Notes: generated from the sequence alone by a model not told the origin. A DNA stretch of 64,000 bases from JAKZRT01 sp965247915 (GCA_965247915.1 OZ252048.1:1240001-1304000), one strand, 5' to 3'. Counted from the first letter of the stretch, positions 17,309 to 26,292 are shown. Numbers and translations: made by a program.

Positions 17309-18283
17309 CTACCAGCGTAAAACCACCGATCCCCAGGCCAAACCGCCGCCAATCGCCTCGGTTACCAGCAAATCGCCGGGTTTTATCTGGTCGCGCGCAG
17401 CACCAACCGACAGGGCAAGGGGAATCGATGCCGCCGAGGTATTGCCGTGATCGGCGACCGTCACCACGACGCGGTCCATGGGAATTCCCATCTTTGTGGC
17501 GGTTGCCTTGATGATGCGAAGGTTGGCCTGATGGGGCACGATCCAGTCGACATCAGCGTTGCTCAGGTCGGCGTTATCCAGGGCCTTGTGTGCGGTTGCG
17601 GCCAGTTTTTCGACCGCATGACGAAACACCTCGCGCCCTTCCATCCGCAAATGACCGGTGGTCTGGCCGCATCCCACGCCGCCGTCCACATAGAGAATAT
17701 CACGGTGCCGCCCGTCCGAATTCAGATCGGTTGACAGAATTCCCCGGTCCGCGGTCGTGCCCTGGCCAGTGGCGCTCTCAAGGATCACCGCGCCCGCGCC
17801 GTCGCCAAAGAGAACGCAGGTACCCCGATCGGTCCAGTCCATCAGGTGGCTGAATGTCTCGGCCCCGATCACCATCACCCGGTTGGCCTGACCCGACACA
17901 ATCAGCGCGTTGGCGTTGGCCATCGCAAAGACAAAGCCCGCACAGACCGCCTGGACGTCAAATGCAAAGCCCCGTGTCATGCCCAGTTCCGCCTGAACCA
18001 TGGTGGCGACCGAAGGAAACGTCAGATCAGGCGTCGAGGTGGCTACAATGATCGCGTCGATGCCCGGTACGTCCAGCCCGGCATTCGCAAGCGCTTCGCG
18101 AGCCGCCCTGGCGGCCATCGCCGACGTGGTTTCGCCTTCGGCCGCGAAATGCCGCCGCTCGATACCGGACCGGGATCGGATCCAGTAATCGGTGGTGTCC
18201 AGAAAGTCCTCAAAATAGGTGTTTTCGACCACCCGCTCGGGCAGATAGTGGCCCACGCCGCAAACCACGGCTCTAGTTGTCAT
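17309..18283 (-). CDS. fabH: beta-ketoacyl-ACP synthase III
   Basis: A 324-residue thiolase-fold enzyme with the full catalytic triad: Cys in VQAVCAGFVFAMA, His in DWIVPHQANLRI and Asn in DHGNTSAASIPLAL. It condenses acetyl-CoA with malonyl-ACP to start fatty-acid synthesis. Its ATG overlaps the plsX stop by 4 bases (ATGA), giving the classical plsX-fabH pair. Confidence 0.95.
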   Translation of the reverse strand: MTTRAVVCGVGHYLPERVVENTYFEDFLDTTDYWIRSRSGIERRHFAAEGETTSAMAARAAREALANAGLDVPGIDAIIVATSTPDLTFPSVATMVQAELGMTRGFAFDVQAVCAGFVFAMANANALIVSGQANRVMVIGAETFSHLMDWTDRGTCVLFGDGAGAVILESATGQGTTADRGILSTDLNSDGRHRDILYVDGGVGCGQTTGHLRMEGREVFRHAVEKLAATAHKALDNADLSNADVDWIVPHQANLRIIKATATKMGIPMDRVVVTVADHGNTSAASIPLALSVGAARDQIKPGDLLVTEAIGGGLAWGSVVLRW

Positions 18284-19383
18284 TGGCGGTCACCGATCGC
18301 AGCCTCTTGGGCGGTATCTTGAGGCGCGGTGGGCAGGGATGCAACCCTTGCCGCCAGCCTTTCGGCAAAGCCCGATTCGGCCAGTCTGACTGCCAGTTTG
18401 ATTGCTGCCGAAACCCCCGTGGCGTCAGCCGAGCCATGGCTTTTCACCACCGTCCCGTTCAGGCCTAAAAACACCCCGCCATTGACGCTGCGCGGGTCAA
18501 TGCGTTTGGCCAGCCGGCGCAACGAGGTCAGCGCGAAAAATCCGCCTAGGCGCGACAGCGGCGTGTATTTGAACGCCTCGCGCAGAAACTCGCGGATCAG
18601 CGACGCGGTGCCTTCACCGGTTTTCAGGGCCACGTTGCCGGTAAAGCCGTCGGTGACGATCACATCGACCTTGTTCGACGGAATATCGCCGCCTTCGACG
18701 TACCCCACAAAGGCAAAGTTGTGGCTTTCGGCGGTCTCCGACAGCATGTCGTAGGCGACCTTGCTCTCGGCGCGGCCTTTGTGTTCTTCGGTGCCGACGT
18801 TCAATATGCCGACCCGCGGGTTCTCGATGCCCAGCCCGTTGCGCGCATAAGACGCGCCCATAAAGGCGTATTGCAGCAGATCGGCGCCATCGGCCCTGAT
18901 GTCGGCGCCCACGTCCAGCATGATATTGAAGCCACCAGCGTTTCGCGACGGCCAGAGACAGGCAATGGCCGGCCGGTTGACGCCCGGAAGTTTGCGCAGC
19001 CGCACCATCGCCACCGCCATCAGCGCGCCGGTGTTGCCGCAGCTGACCGCGACCGAGGCGTCGCCGTCGCGCACCGCCTCGATTGTTGACCACATCGACG
19101 TGCCCTTGCCGTGGCGCATCACATGGCTCGGCTTTTGGTCCATGGTCACCACACCGGCGGCATCGCGCACCTCAACCCGGCCGGCCAGTACTTTGCGGCG
19201 GTTGACCAGCCGTGTCAGCTCGGCCCTGGGTCCGTGCAGCACAAATCCGACGTTTGGATTGATCGATGCCGATCTGGCCATGCCCGCTACCACGGCAAAC
19301 GCGCCCCGGTCGCCGCCCATGGCGTCGATCGAGATCACCGTGCGCGGTGGCGAGGCCGCGCTTTCTGAATGGCTCGCCGTCAT
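18280..19383 (-). CDS. plsX: phosphate acyltransferase PlsX
   Basis: A 367-residue enzyme that makes acyl-phosphate from acyl-ACP for phosphatidic acid synthesis. It has the signature ISIDAMGGDRGAFAVVAG, SCGNTGALMAVAM and VDVIVTDGFTGNVALKT. The start at 19383 gives an N-terminal extension of about 16 residues before ISIDAMGG, so a slightly later start is possible. It follows rpmF by about 20 bases and is probably in the DUF177-rpmF-plsX-fabH transcription unit. Confidence 0.95.
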   Translation of the reverse strand: MTASHSESAASPPRTVISIDAMGGDRGAFAVVAGMARSASINPNVGFVLHGPRAELTRLVNRRKVLAGRVEVRDAAGVVTMDQKPSHVMRHGKGTSMWSTIEAVRDGDASVAVSCGNTGALMAVAMVRLRKLPGVNRPAIACLWPSRNAGGFNIMLDVGADIRADGADLLQYAFMGASYARNGLGIENPRVGILNVGTEEHKGRAESKVAYDMLSETAESHNFAFVGYVEGGDIPSNKVDVIVTDGFTGNVALKTGEGTASLIREFLREAFKYTPLSRLGGFFALTSLRRLAKRIDPRSVNGGVFLGLNGTVVKSHGSADATGVSAAIKLAVRLAESGFAERLAARVASLPTAPQDTAQEAAIGDRQ

Positions 19384-19404
19384 ATCGGGCGCCGCCAGAG
19401 GCGC

Positions 19405-19611
19405 TTATGCCGCGTCGTCGTCCAGATCGACGTCGTCAGTGGCGGCAACAACCTCGCGGTCGTCGTAATGCCCGCAGGCCGCACAAACGTGGTGCGGGCG
19501 GCGCAGCTCGCCGCAATTGGGGCATTCGGCGGGGTTTCCGGCGACCAGTGCATCGTGGCTGCGCCGCTGATTACGGCGCGATCTGGAGATTTTATTCTGA
19601 GGGACAGCCAT
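19405..19611 (-). CDS. rpmF: 50S ribosomal protein L32
   Basis: A 68-residue bL32: start MAVPQNKISRSRRNQRRSHD, then the zinc ribbon CPNCGELRRPHHVCAACG with all four Cys, and an acidic tail (DDVDLDDDAA). ATG at 19611 matches the universal N-terminus. It lies between DUF177 and plsX as in most proteobacteria. Confidence 0.97.
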   Translation of the reverse strand: MAVPQNKISRSRRNQRRSHDALVAGNPAECPNCGELRRPHHVCAACGHYDDREVVAATDDVDLDDDAA

Positions 19612-19779
19612 GTCACAACCTCGGGTTTTCTGAGGGGCGTACCCCTTGGGATTTCGCGCGAACCACCGACCGGATGTGCCTGGCGGCACGGTGCAGCGTC
19701 ACGATATAAACGAGGCCGGGAAAATAACCGGATTTGCCCGGCGCGCAAGTCTTTTCTGCGCCCGCGCCCAAGTCTTTTC

Positions 19780-20328
19780 TCACCGCTTCCCGGCCAACTT
19801 GTTGCGCAAATTGCCAAGCCCGGCAAAGGGGCGCATCACGCTTTCGCTCAACGGTTCAACGCCCGGCGCCGCGACCGTCACCTCGCCCAGTTCGGCACCG
19901 GGCGCGCGCGGCCAGGCCGGCAGCGCCAGCGCCAGCGCTTCGGTCAGAATGGCGCCCAGGTCAATTCGGTCGCCAAGCGGCTCGATCGTATCGTCGCTGT
20001 CCATCTCGGTCTCAGCCTCTTCGGGGGCCGGAAAATCGGCAAAGAAACGCCGCTCGACCACCTCTTTGATGCGGGTCTTAACGGGTGCCAAAGTGATAGT
20101 GCAGGCTTGGATGACCGTCGCCCCCAGGCGCGCCCGCAGCCGCCAGTCACCGGCCTGATCGAGGTCGAACTGGCCTTTGAACCGCAATTTCTGCAGACCC
20201 AACAGCCCCAGTTCGCGGCAAAGAACCGCGCGCGCCTTGGGGTCTGGGGCGACCTCGAATTGGGTCGGTTTGCCCGGGTCCAGGTCTGTGACCCGCAGGG
20301 CCGGGGCGATGGTCGGGGCGTGGGACAT
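19780..20328 (-). CDS. DUF177 (YceD) family protein
   Basis: About 182 residues. YceD-type proteins sit upstream of rpmF and act in 23S rRNA/ribosome assembly in other bacteria. Visible features are the conserved LRARLGATVIQACTITLAPVK region, where the Cys belongs to the family motif, followed by the acidic EEAETEMDSDDTIEPL and the C-terminal PAWPRAPGAEL. The ATG at 20328 is chosen from the fold; a longer frame upstream would run through the promoter region shared with bamE. Separated from rpmF by 168 bases. Confidence 0.8.
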   Translation of the reverse strand: MSHAPTIAPALRVTDLDPGKPTQFEVAPDPKARAVLCRELGLLGLQKLRFKGQFDLDQAGDWRLRARLGATVIQACTITLAPVKTRIKEVVERRFFADFPAPEEAETEMDSDDTIEPLGDRIDLGAILTEALALALPAWPRAPGAELGEVTVAAPGVEPLSESVMRPFAGLGNLRNKLAGKR

Positions 20329-20412
20329 TATTTCCTGCTGTTGATCCGATACCAATCCTTCGATATGCCGCAATACCGGAGCAACCGACCACGGGGCAAG
20401 AGGTGAGGTAAA

Positions 20413-20886
20413 ATGAGCCAGGCGAAACCCGGGCACCGATTTCCGCGCAGGTCGGCGCTCTTGGCCCTGCTCGCGGTCGCGCTGGTTGCCTGCACGCCAT
20501 TGGTGCGGCATTTCGGCTATGCGCCGTCAGATGCCGAGCTGGCCGAAATCGTCGTCGGCGTCGACAGCCGCGACCGCGTCGAAGAGCTGATCGGATTTCC
20601 CGCCGCCGAAGGCATGATCGAGGGCGACGCCTGGTATTATCTGTCGGCGCGCCAGAAAACGGTCGCCTATCGGGCGCCGGAAACCACCGACCGCCAGCTT
20701 GTCGCGATCAGCTTCTCGCCCGATGGCATGGTCCGCAACATCGAACGGTTCACGCTGGCAGATGGGCGCGTCGTCACGCTCAGCCGCCGGGTGACCGATG
20801 ATCAGACCAAAGGCGTGTCGTTCCTGCGCCAGCTGCTGGGCAACCTCGGGCGCATCGACGTGGGCCAGATATTGGCCGATGGCTAG
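20413..20886 (+). CDS. bamE: outer membrane assembly lipoprotein BamE (SmpA/OmlA family)
   Basis: A 157-residue lipoprotein with a basic N-terminus and lipobox LVAC near residue 27. The SmpA/OmlA domain includes IVVGVDSRDRVEELIGFPAAEG, DAWYYLSARQ and VAISFSPDGMVRNIERF. BamE is part of the Bam complex that inserts beta-barrel proteins in the outer membrane. It is divergent from DUF177; the 84-base gap 20329-20412 should hold both promoters. About 110 bases downstream the IS110-family element begins. Confidence 0.88.
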   Translation: MSQAKPGHRFPRRSALLALLAVALVACTPLVRHFGYAPSDAELAEIVVGVDSRDRVEELIGFPAAEGMIEGDAWYYLSARQKTVAYRAPETTDRQLVAISFSPDGMVRNIERFTLADGRVVTLSRRVTDDQTKGVSFLRQLLGNLGRIDVGQILADG

Positions 20887-20962
20887 GCGTTTGGTCTGAC
20901 GCGCCAAGCCTATGGCGGTTGGATTGGGGGCAGGGTTTTGCGCCGCCTGCGGCGCCGCCAGG

Positions 20963-20992
20963 GGCGAGGGGCGCTGCCCCTCGCGCTCCCCG
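20963..20992. repeat. dispersed palindromic intergenic repeat, copy 1
   Basis: A 30-base segment with the palindromic core GAGGGGCGCTGCCCCTC and the tail GCGCTCCCCG. The identical 30 bases occur at 50429-50458, and both are preceded by a TTTTGCG-containing stretch. It is a REP-like element and lies right at the edge of the IS110-family insertion. Confidence 0.8.
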
Positions 20993-21863
20993 GAGCAACA
21001 GTGTTTATATTGCGTAGAATTTCTGATCGCGTTCCATTGCATTCAGGGTAACGACCATTTTTCGCATGACGGCGGTGATGGCCAGTTTGGGTGGTTTTCC
21101 TGCATCGACGAGCCGCTGGTAGAGGGCAGAGAACGGGGTTCTTTTGGCGCGTGTCGCCGACAGCGCCGCCATGTAGAGGGTATTTCGCAGGTCTTTTCGC
21201 CCGCCGCGGCACACCCGTTTGCCCCGCCAGCGACCGCTTTGCCGCGCGAACGGTGCCACGCCGACCAGAGCGGCGATTTCCCCGCGTGTGACGCGGCCGA
21301 GCTCGGGAAGCCCGGCAATCATCGCCGCACTGGTGACCGCCCCGATCCCGGGAAGGCTGGTCAGGCGGCGGGCGCGATTGCGCCAGGCCGTGTCCGCTTC
21401 GATCAGGGCATTGATCTGCGCGTCCAGCGCCCTGATATCGGCCTCCAACCGGGTCAGTGCGTGGCGGATCATAGCGCGGATATCTTCAAACGCGGCTTGT
21501 TTGAGCTGGCATTTTTCGGCAATGCGGCGGGTCAGAAGCGCCCGCCGTCGCGTGGTCAAAGCCTTGATGTAGCGCTGACCTGCTGGCTCATCGAGGCTTG
21601 GTGCGGGGCGCATCCGCTGGCCGAACAGCGCCAGAATATAGGCATCGATCCGGTCGGTCTTGGCCAGTTGCCCGCCTGCATAGGCGAATTGCCGGACCCG
21701 CTGGGGCAGCAGCCGCGCCACCGGAACTCCGGCGCCCTGAAGGGCCTCATACAGCGCCGATTCATAGCCGCCACTGGCCTCCAGAACGACGAGCTCAGGC
21801 GATGTTCCGGCCAACTTCTCAAGCAGCATCGCATGGCCCTGCGGCGTGTTCGGCAAACTGAAA

Positions 21864-22893
21864 GGCTCAGTTTACGAACTGTATGTGTTCATGGTATGTT
21901 CTTTTTGGATTCAGGGAGATAGCGAATGTCGATGGACAATGAACAATTTCAGTGCTGGCTTGCCGGGATAGACAGCCTCAGCGCTGCACAGCGTAGAGAG
22001 GCCGAAGCGGTATTTTCAGGGCGGACAGGGTCGGGTTCCTCGCTTGCCGCGGTCGAACTTGCGGTGGATGCTGATAGGCACTGTCCGCATTGCGGCAAGC
22101 CCGGTGCGGTGTCACGGGGCAAGGCACGGGGCCTGCGTCGTTACCAGTGCAAGATCTGTCGGCGCACATTCAACGCCGCTACCGGCACGCCCTTGTCCGG
22201 GCTTCACTACAAAGACCGATGGTTGGCCTTTGGCGGATGCCTGGCTGCGGGAGAAACGGTTCGGGCGTCAGCCGATCACTGTAATCTTGCCGTCAACACG
22301 GCATTCCGTTGGCGTCACCGGTTTCTGGAGGCTGCAAAGAAGGCCCCGCAAAAGCTCAAAGGGATCGTCGAGGTCGATGAAACCTATGTTCTGGAGAGCC
22401 ACAAGGGACAGAGAACCCTCGACCGCAAGCCCCGCAAAAGAGGCGGCAAGGCTGGCAAGCGCGGCCTGTCGTGCGAACAGGTGCCGGTTCTAGTGGCTGC
22501 CGACCGTAATGGCACGACATTCAGCACGGTTCTTCCGGTGGTTAATGCCGACACGCTGAAACAGGCGATCAGCCCGGTCGTCGACAGGGACATCGTGCTG
22601 GTGTCCGACGGTCACCGCGGCTATCCGCCCTGCGCGACAGCAATGGGCGTTCGCCACGAAGCCCTCAATCTGTCAGCCGGCGAACGGGCCCGGGGCGCCT
22701 TTCATATTCAGACGGTCAACAGCCGCCACAGCCAACTGAAGGATTTCCTGCGCCGCTACCGTGGCATCGCAACAAAATATCTCGACAACTACCTGCAATG
22801 GTTTCATCTCATCAAACTCACACCACAGACCTCGCCGCGAGCCTGTTTGGCCGCTGCTATCACACGCCATGCATACAGTTCGTAAACTGAGCC
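21864..22893 (+). mobile_element. complete IS1595-family insertion sequence
   Basis: The element is 1030 bp. Its ends are perfect 22-bp inverted repeats, 21864-21885 and 22872-22893, starting GGCTCAGTTTACGAACTG. The 8-bp sequence AACTGAAA flanks both sides (21856-21863 and 22894-22901) as a target-site duplication, which is the length typical of IS1595. It encodes one intact transposase. Intact ends, intact gene and exact duplication point to a recent insertion. Confidence 0.96.
21926..22885 (+). CDS. IS1595-family transposase (ISXO2-like)
   Basis: A 319-residue transposase. The N-terminal zinc ribbon is CPHCGKPG with YQCKICRRTF. A helix-turn-helix region follows, then the DDE-type catalytic domain: Asp in IVEVDETYVLES, Asp in VLVSDGHRGY and the third acidic/Asn position in HIQTVNSRHSQLKDF. 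The gene fills the element between its inverted repeats and has no frameshift. It probably remains active. Confidence 0.93.
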   Translation: MSMDNEQFQCWLAGIDSLSAAQRREAEAVFSGRTGSGSSLAAVELAVDADRHCPHCGKPGAVSRGKARGLRRYQCKICRRTFNAATGTPLSGLHYKDRWLAFGGCLAAGETVRASADHCNLAVNTAFRWRHRFLEAAKKAPQKLKGIVEVDETYVLESHKGQRTLDRKPRKRGGKAGKRGLSCEQVPVLVAADRNGTTFSTVLPVVNADTLKQAISPVVDRDIVLVSDGHRGYPPCATAMGVRHEALNLSAGERARGAFHIQTVNSRHSQLKDFLRRYRGIATKYLDNYLQWFHLIKLTPQTSPRACLAAAITRHAYSS

Positions 22894-22996
22894 AACTGAA
22901 ATGACGCTCGCTGTCGCCCTGCAACAGGCAAATGTCCAGGCCGTCCCGCGAAATGTCGCATCCCGCGAAGTAAGGTGTTAAGGTCACGTTATCCAT

Positions 22997-23155
22997 CCTT
23001 ATCTGCGGCCTTGGCGACAACAGCGCCGGGCCAGTCAACAGTTCGGTTTGGGTGGTTACCCAAGGGGCTGGGGACCCGGCTCCCAGACGACCTCAAAGCG
23101 GGTCAAGTATTTGCCGGCCTCCCGCCCGCCAACAAAATAGCAGACCGCGGACAGA
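22997..23155 (-). ncRNA. candidate IS110 bridge-RNA region
   Basis: This non-coding stretch lies upstream of the IS110 transposase start, the position where IS110-group elements encode their bridge RNA. It contains pairable segments such as CTGGG/CCCAG around GACCCGGCT and TGGGT/ACCCA. There is no alternative gene. The call rests on position and family knowledge only; no consensus was matched. Confidence 0.35.
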
Positions 23156-23214
23156 TAAGTATTTATGGAAATGTGATATGGGAAAGGGCGCGACGCTCGC
23201 ACGTTCGCGATGTC

Positions 23215-23610
23215 TCAGTCGCTCGCGGGATCGAACTTCAAAGCGACGCCGTTGATGCAATATCGCAGCCCCGTGGGCTCGGGGCCGTCGGGAAAGACGT
23301 GGCCCAGATGCGCTGCACAGCGGGTGCAATGCACCTCGGTCCGGCGCATCAGCAAACTGTTGTCAGCGCTTTCGCCGACGGTCTCGCCCTCGACCGGCTG
23401 GGTGAACGACGGCCATCCCGAGCCGCTGTCGAACTTGCTGGCCTGATCGAACAGGGCCTCGCCGCAACAGACACAGCGAAACATTCCCGGCGCTTTGGGA
23501 AAGTTTTCATGGGTAAACGCCCGCTCGGTGCCGTGTCGGCGCGTGACCTTGTAGGTCAGATCGTCAAGTTCGGCGCGCCAGTCGCCGTCAGATTTCACAA
23601 TCTTGTCCAT
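23215..23610 (-). CDS. msrB: peptide-methionine (R)-S-oxide reductase MsrB
   Basis: A 131-residue SelR-domain protein. Two CxxC zinc pairs are present (CVCCGEAL and HCTRCAAHLGH), together with the catalytic GLRYCINGVALKF and the substrate-binding FDSGSGWPSF. It reduces methionine-R-sulfoxide in proteins. The start at 23610 gives the usual length. The gene lies just outside the IS110-family element and is intact. Confidence 0.94.
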   Translation of the reverse strand: MDKIVKSDGDWRAELDDLTYKVTRRHGTERAFTHENFPKAPGMFRCVCCGEALFDQASKFDSGSGWPSFTQPVEGETVGESADNSLLMRRTEVHCTRCAAHLGHVFPDGPEPTGLRYCINGVALKFDPASD

Positions 23611-23677
23611 GGGTCCCCTCGGTTGTCGGTGCGTGCCGCTTGGCCGCGGCCCCGCCCCGGCCTATGTAGGGCGCGAC

Positions 23678-24445
23678 ATGACGCTCGCCAAGCACGCCTT
23701 ACCAGTAATGACACATTCGTCGGGCTGCCGCTATCATTGCGCCGCGGCGCGGTCCGAGCGCCAGATCGGGGCGTTGTTGGCGCTGCGGTCGCGGGTGTTT
23801 CGCGGCGGTTTGGGTGATGATGCGGACCAGTTAGACCCAAAATGCCGTCACATCACCGTGCGGACTTCGGACCAGCGGGTGATCGCCGGCTGCCGCGCCT
23901 TGGTCATCAACCAGGCCAAAGATGTCGCAATGAGCTATGCGGCGCAGTTCTACGACCTTTCGCGGCTGGCATCTTACCCGGCGCCGCTGATCGAAGTTGG
24001 CCGGGTCTGTGTCGATCCAAGCTGTCGCGGCGATCCGGACATTCTTCGGCTGCTTTGGGCGGCGCTTGTCGGGCTTGTCGATTAGACCGGCGCACGGATG
24101 CTGATTGGCTGCACGTCGTTTGACGGGGCCGCGGTCGGCGCGCGCGACACTACTTTGGCATGGCTTGCGGCAAATTATGCGGCGCCCGAGCGCTGGCGGC
24201 CCGGGGCGCTGGCGGGCGGTACTGTTGCGCTGCACGGGCGCATCCGCGACCCCATGTCCGACCCCCGTGCCGGCCTGCCGCCGCTGCTGCGCGGCTATCT
24301 TGCCATGGGCGGCTGGGTTGGCGATCACGCGGTGGTCGATCATGATCTTGATACGCTGCACGTATTTACCGGGCTCGAAATTGATCGGATACCCGCCGCG
24401 CGCCAGCGCCGCCTGCGCGCCCTGCGTCGCAACAGCACCGTCTGA
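23678..24445 (+). pseudogene. olsB: ornithine-acyl-ACP N-acyltransferase OlsB, interrupted by in-frame TAG
   Basis: The frame from ATG 23678 reads through a GNAT-like acyltransferase (LLALRSRVFRGG, AGCRALVI, IEVGRVCVDPSCRGDPDILRL) and stops at a TAG at 24083-24085 after GLVD. The same frame continues without any indel as TGARMLIGCTSFDG to GYLAMGGWVGDHAVVDHDL and LHVFTGLEIDRIP, matching the rest of the family. A single-base change has therefore made an amber stop in an otherwise full-length gene of about 255 codons. OlsB makes lyso-ornithine lipid. The usual partner olsA is not next to it. No sign of recoding machinery is visible in this window. Confidence 0.8.
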
Positions 24446-24489
24446 TCCGGCCTCTTGACGGTTGCTCGCGGCCCGATTAGCCCGCGCCT

Positions 24490-26292
24490 ATGGCGCGCAT
24501 TCCGCTTTTGCAACTTTCCGAGGTCACGCTCGGGTTCGGCGGCGATCCGCTTTTGGACGGCGTCGATCTTATTGTGCAGCCGGGCGAGCGCATGGCCCTG
24601 GTGGGTCGCAACGGGTCGGGCAAGTCGACCCTGATGCGGCTGATGGCCGGTCTGGTCGAGGCTGACGCGGGCCAGCGCAGCATTCCGGCCGGCATCAACG
24701 TGAATTACATGGAGCAAGACCCTGATTTCAAGCCGTTTTCCACGCTTCGAGATTATATGCTTCCGGGCTTTGACGATACCCAGGAATACCTGGTGGACGC
24801 CGTTGCCGAAGGCCTGGGGTTTGACGCCGATGCGCCTGCCGCCACCGCGTCGGGCGGCGAACGGCGCCGGGCGACGCTGGCGCGGTTGCTGGCGCAGGCC
24901 CCCGATCTGATGCTGTTGGACGAGCCCACCAACCACCTGGACATCGCGGCGATCACCTGGCTCGAGGCGCGCCTGAAATCCACCCGCGCCGGGTTCATCA
25001 TCATCTCGCACGACCGGGCGTTTCTGCGCGAGCTTTGCCCGACAACGATTTGGCTGGACAGGAGAAACCTGCGACAGGCAAATCAGCCATTCGACCGGTT
25101 CGAGGCCTGGCGCGACCGCGTCTGGGCCGAAGAAGACCAGGCCAGCCACAAGCTCAGCCGCAGGATCATGGCCGAGGGCAAATGGGCCGTTGAGGGCATC
25201 AGCGCGCGCCGCAAACGCAACCAGGGCCGCCTGCGTGCGCTGCAGGCCATGCGCGCCGGACAGGCGGCGGCGATCCGGCGCCAGGGAACGGCCGCCATGG
25301 CTTTCGAGAGCGGCGCCAGAAGCGGGCGCATGGTGATCGAGGCCGATACGGTCTCGGTCGCTTATGATGGCGTATGTATCCTGCGCGACTTTTCGCTGCG
25401 GATCATGCGCGGCGACCGGATCGCGCTGGTCGGGCCGAACGGCGTGGGCAAGACCACGCTTTTGAACGTTTTGACCGGCGCGCAGACGCCTGACAGCGGC
25501 ACTATCCGGCACGGCACCAATCTGCGCACGGCGGTGTTCGACCAGAACCGGGACGCCCTGAACCGCGACGCCACGTTATGGGAGGCGCTGACCCAGGACC
25601 CCGGGATGGCCGTGCAAGGCCGGTCGGACCAGGTCATGGTGCGCGGCACGCCCCGGCATGTGGTCGGCTATCTTAAGGATTTTCTCTTTGACGAAGCCCA
25701 GGCGCGGGCCCGCGTGCGCAGCCTCTCGGGTGGCGAAAAGGCGCGGCTTTTGCTGGCCCGGATCATGGCGCGCGATGCCAATCTTCTGGTGCTGGACGAG
25801 CCGACCAATGACCTCGATGTCGAGACCCTGGACCTGCTTCAGGAGCTTTTGAGTAATTTTCCCGGCACCGTGCTGATCGTCAGCCACGACCGCGATTTTC
25901 TGGATCGCGTGGCGGGCCTGACGCTGGTCTTCGAAGGCCGCGGCAGGGTCACGGCGCAGGCGGGCGGCTGGGCTGAATACCAAGCGTACCAGACCGGGCA
26001 AGCGTTGGAAAAGAAACCCCAAAAAACCCGCCCGCAAAAGACCGGCAAGATGCCCGACAAGCCCAGTACGCTGACCTTCACCGAGCGCCACCGGCTGGCG
26101 GCTTTGCCGGTCGAGATCGACCGGCTGCACGCCGAAATCACCCGCCTCGAATCCTTCCTCGGCGCCCCCGGCAACTTTGACACGCAGCCGGATAAATTTG
26201 CAAAGGCCAGCTCGGTCCTGGCTGAACGAACCGCCACGCTCGCAAGGGCCGAAGAAGAATGGCTGGACTTGGCGGAAAAAGACGACGCTTAA
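24490..26292 (+). CDS. uup: ABC-F family ATPase (Uup-like)
   Basis: A 600-residue soluble protein with two ABC cassettes and no membrane domain. Cassette 1 has Walker A GRNGSGKST, signature SGGERRR and Walker B LMLLDEPTNHLD; cassette 2 has GPNGVGKTT, SGGEKAR and LLVLDEPTNDLD. The linker between them is charged, and the C-terminus has the coiled-coil domain typical of Uup (EIDRLHAEITRLESFLG). ABC-F proteins act on ribosomes or branched DNA structures. It starts 44 bases after the olsB remnant. Confidence 0.9.
   Translation: MARIPLLQLSEVTLGFGGDPLLDGVDLIVQPGERMALVGRNGSGKSTLMRLMAGLVEADAGQRSIPAGINVNYMEQDPDFKPFSTLRDYMLPGFDDTQEYLVDAVAEGLGFDADAPAATASGGERRRATLARLLAQAPDLMLLDEPTNHLDIAAITWLEARLKSTRAGFIIISHDRAFLRELCPTTIWLDRRNLRQANQPFDRFEAWRDRVWAEEDQASHKLSRRIMAEGKWAVEGISARRKRNQGRLRALQAMRAGQAAAIRRQGTAAMAFESGARSGRMVIEADTVSVAYDGVCILRDFSLRIMRGDRIALVGPNGVGKTTLLNVLTGAQTPDSGTIRHGTNLRTAVFDQNRDALNRDATLWEALTQDPGMAVQGRSDQVMVRGTPRHVVGYLKDFLFDEAQARARVRSLSGGEKARLLLARIMARDANLLVLDEPTNDLDVETLDLLQELLSNFPGTVLIVSHDRDFLDRVAGLTLVFEGRGRVTAQAGGWAEYQAYQTGQALEKKPQKTRPQKTGKMPDKPSTLTFTERHRLAALPVEIDRLHAEITRLESFLGAPGNFDTQPDKFAKASSVLAERTATLARAEEEWLDLAEKDDA

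Larger units (their letters stand above)
21005..22996 (-). pseudogene. IS110-family transposase, split by IS1595 insertion
   Basis: Two parts read leftwards: 22996-22894 gives MDNVTLTPYFAGCDISRDGL up to GDSERHFS, and 21863-21005 gives LPNTPQGHAM through to the end. Removing the IS1595 element and one 8-bp duplication restores a single frame of 317 residues with no other damage. The RuvC-like DEDD domain is visible (Asp in GCDISRDGLD, Glu in VVLEASGGYE, Asp pair in KTDRIDAYILA). The C-terminal Tnp_20 domain follows, with SLPGIGAVTSAAMIA and the Ser-containing VAPFARQSGRWRG. IS110 enzymes recombine DNA under guidance of a bridge RNA. The split copy cannot make an intact enzyme. Confidence 0.9.
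20995..23155 (-). mobile_element. IS110-family insertion sequence, interrupted by an IS1595-family element (ends approximate)
   Basis: The element carries one transposase read leftwards. Its ends are inferred, since IS110 elements lack terminal inverted repeats. On the left the transposase stops only about 10 bases inside the edge of a palindromic repeat. On the right about 160 bases of non-coding DNA precede the transposase. Beyond that the sequence AAGTATTTATGGAAATGTGA resembles what normally follows the palindromic repeat at other sites in this window. The non-coding right part (22997-23155) would correspond to the end that in IS110 elements encodes the bridge RNA. A complete IS1595 element sits at 21864-22893. 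Confidence 0.65.

Noticed and set aside
24083..24085. Amber codon read as pyrrolysine or selenocysteine
   Set aside because: The protein family has no such residue, the two MttB genes here have no amber codon, and no pyl or sel genes are visible.
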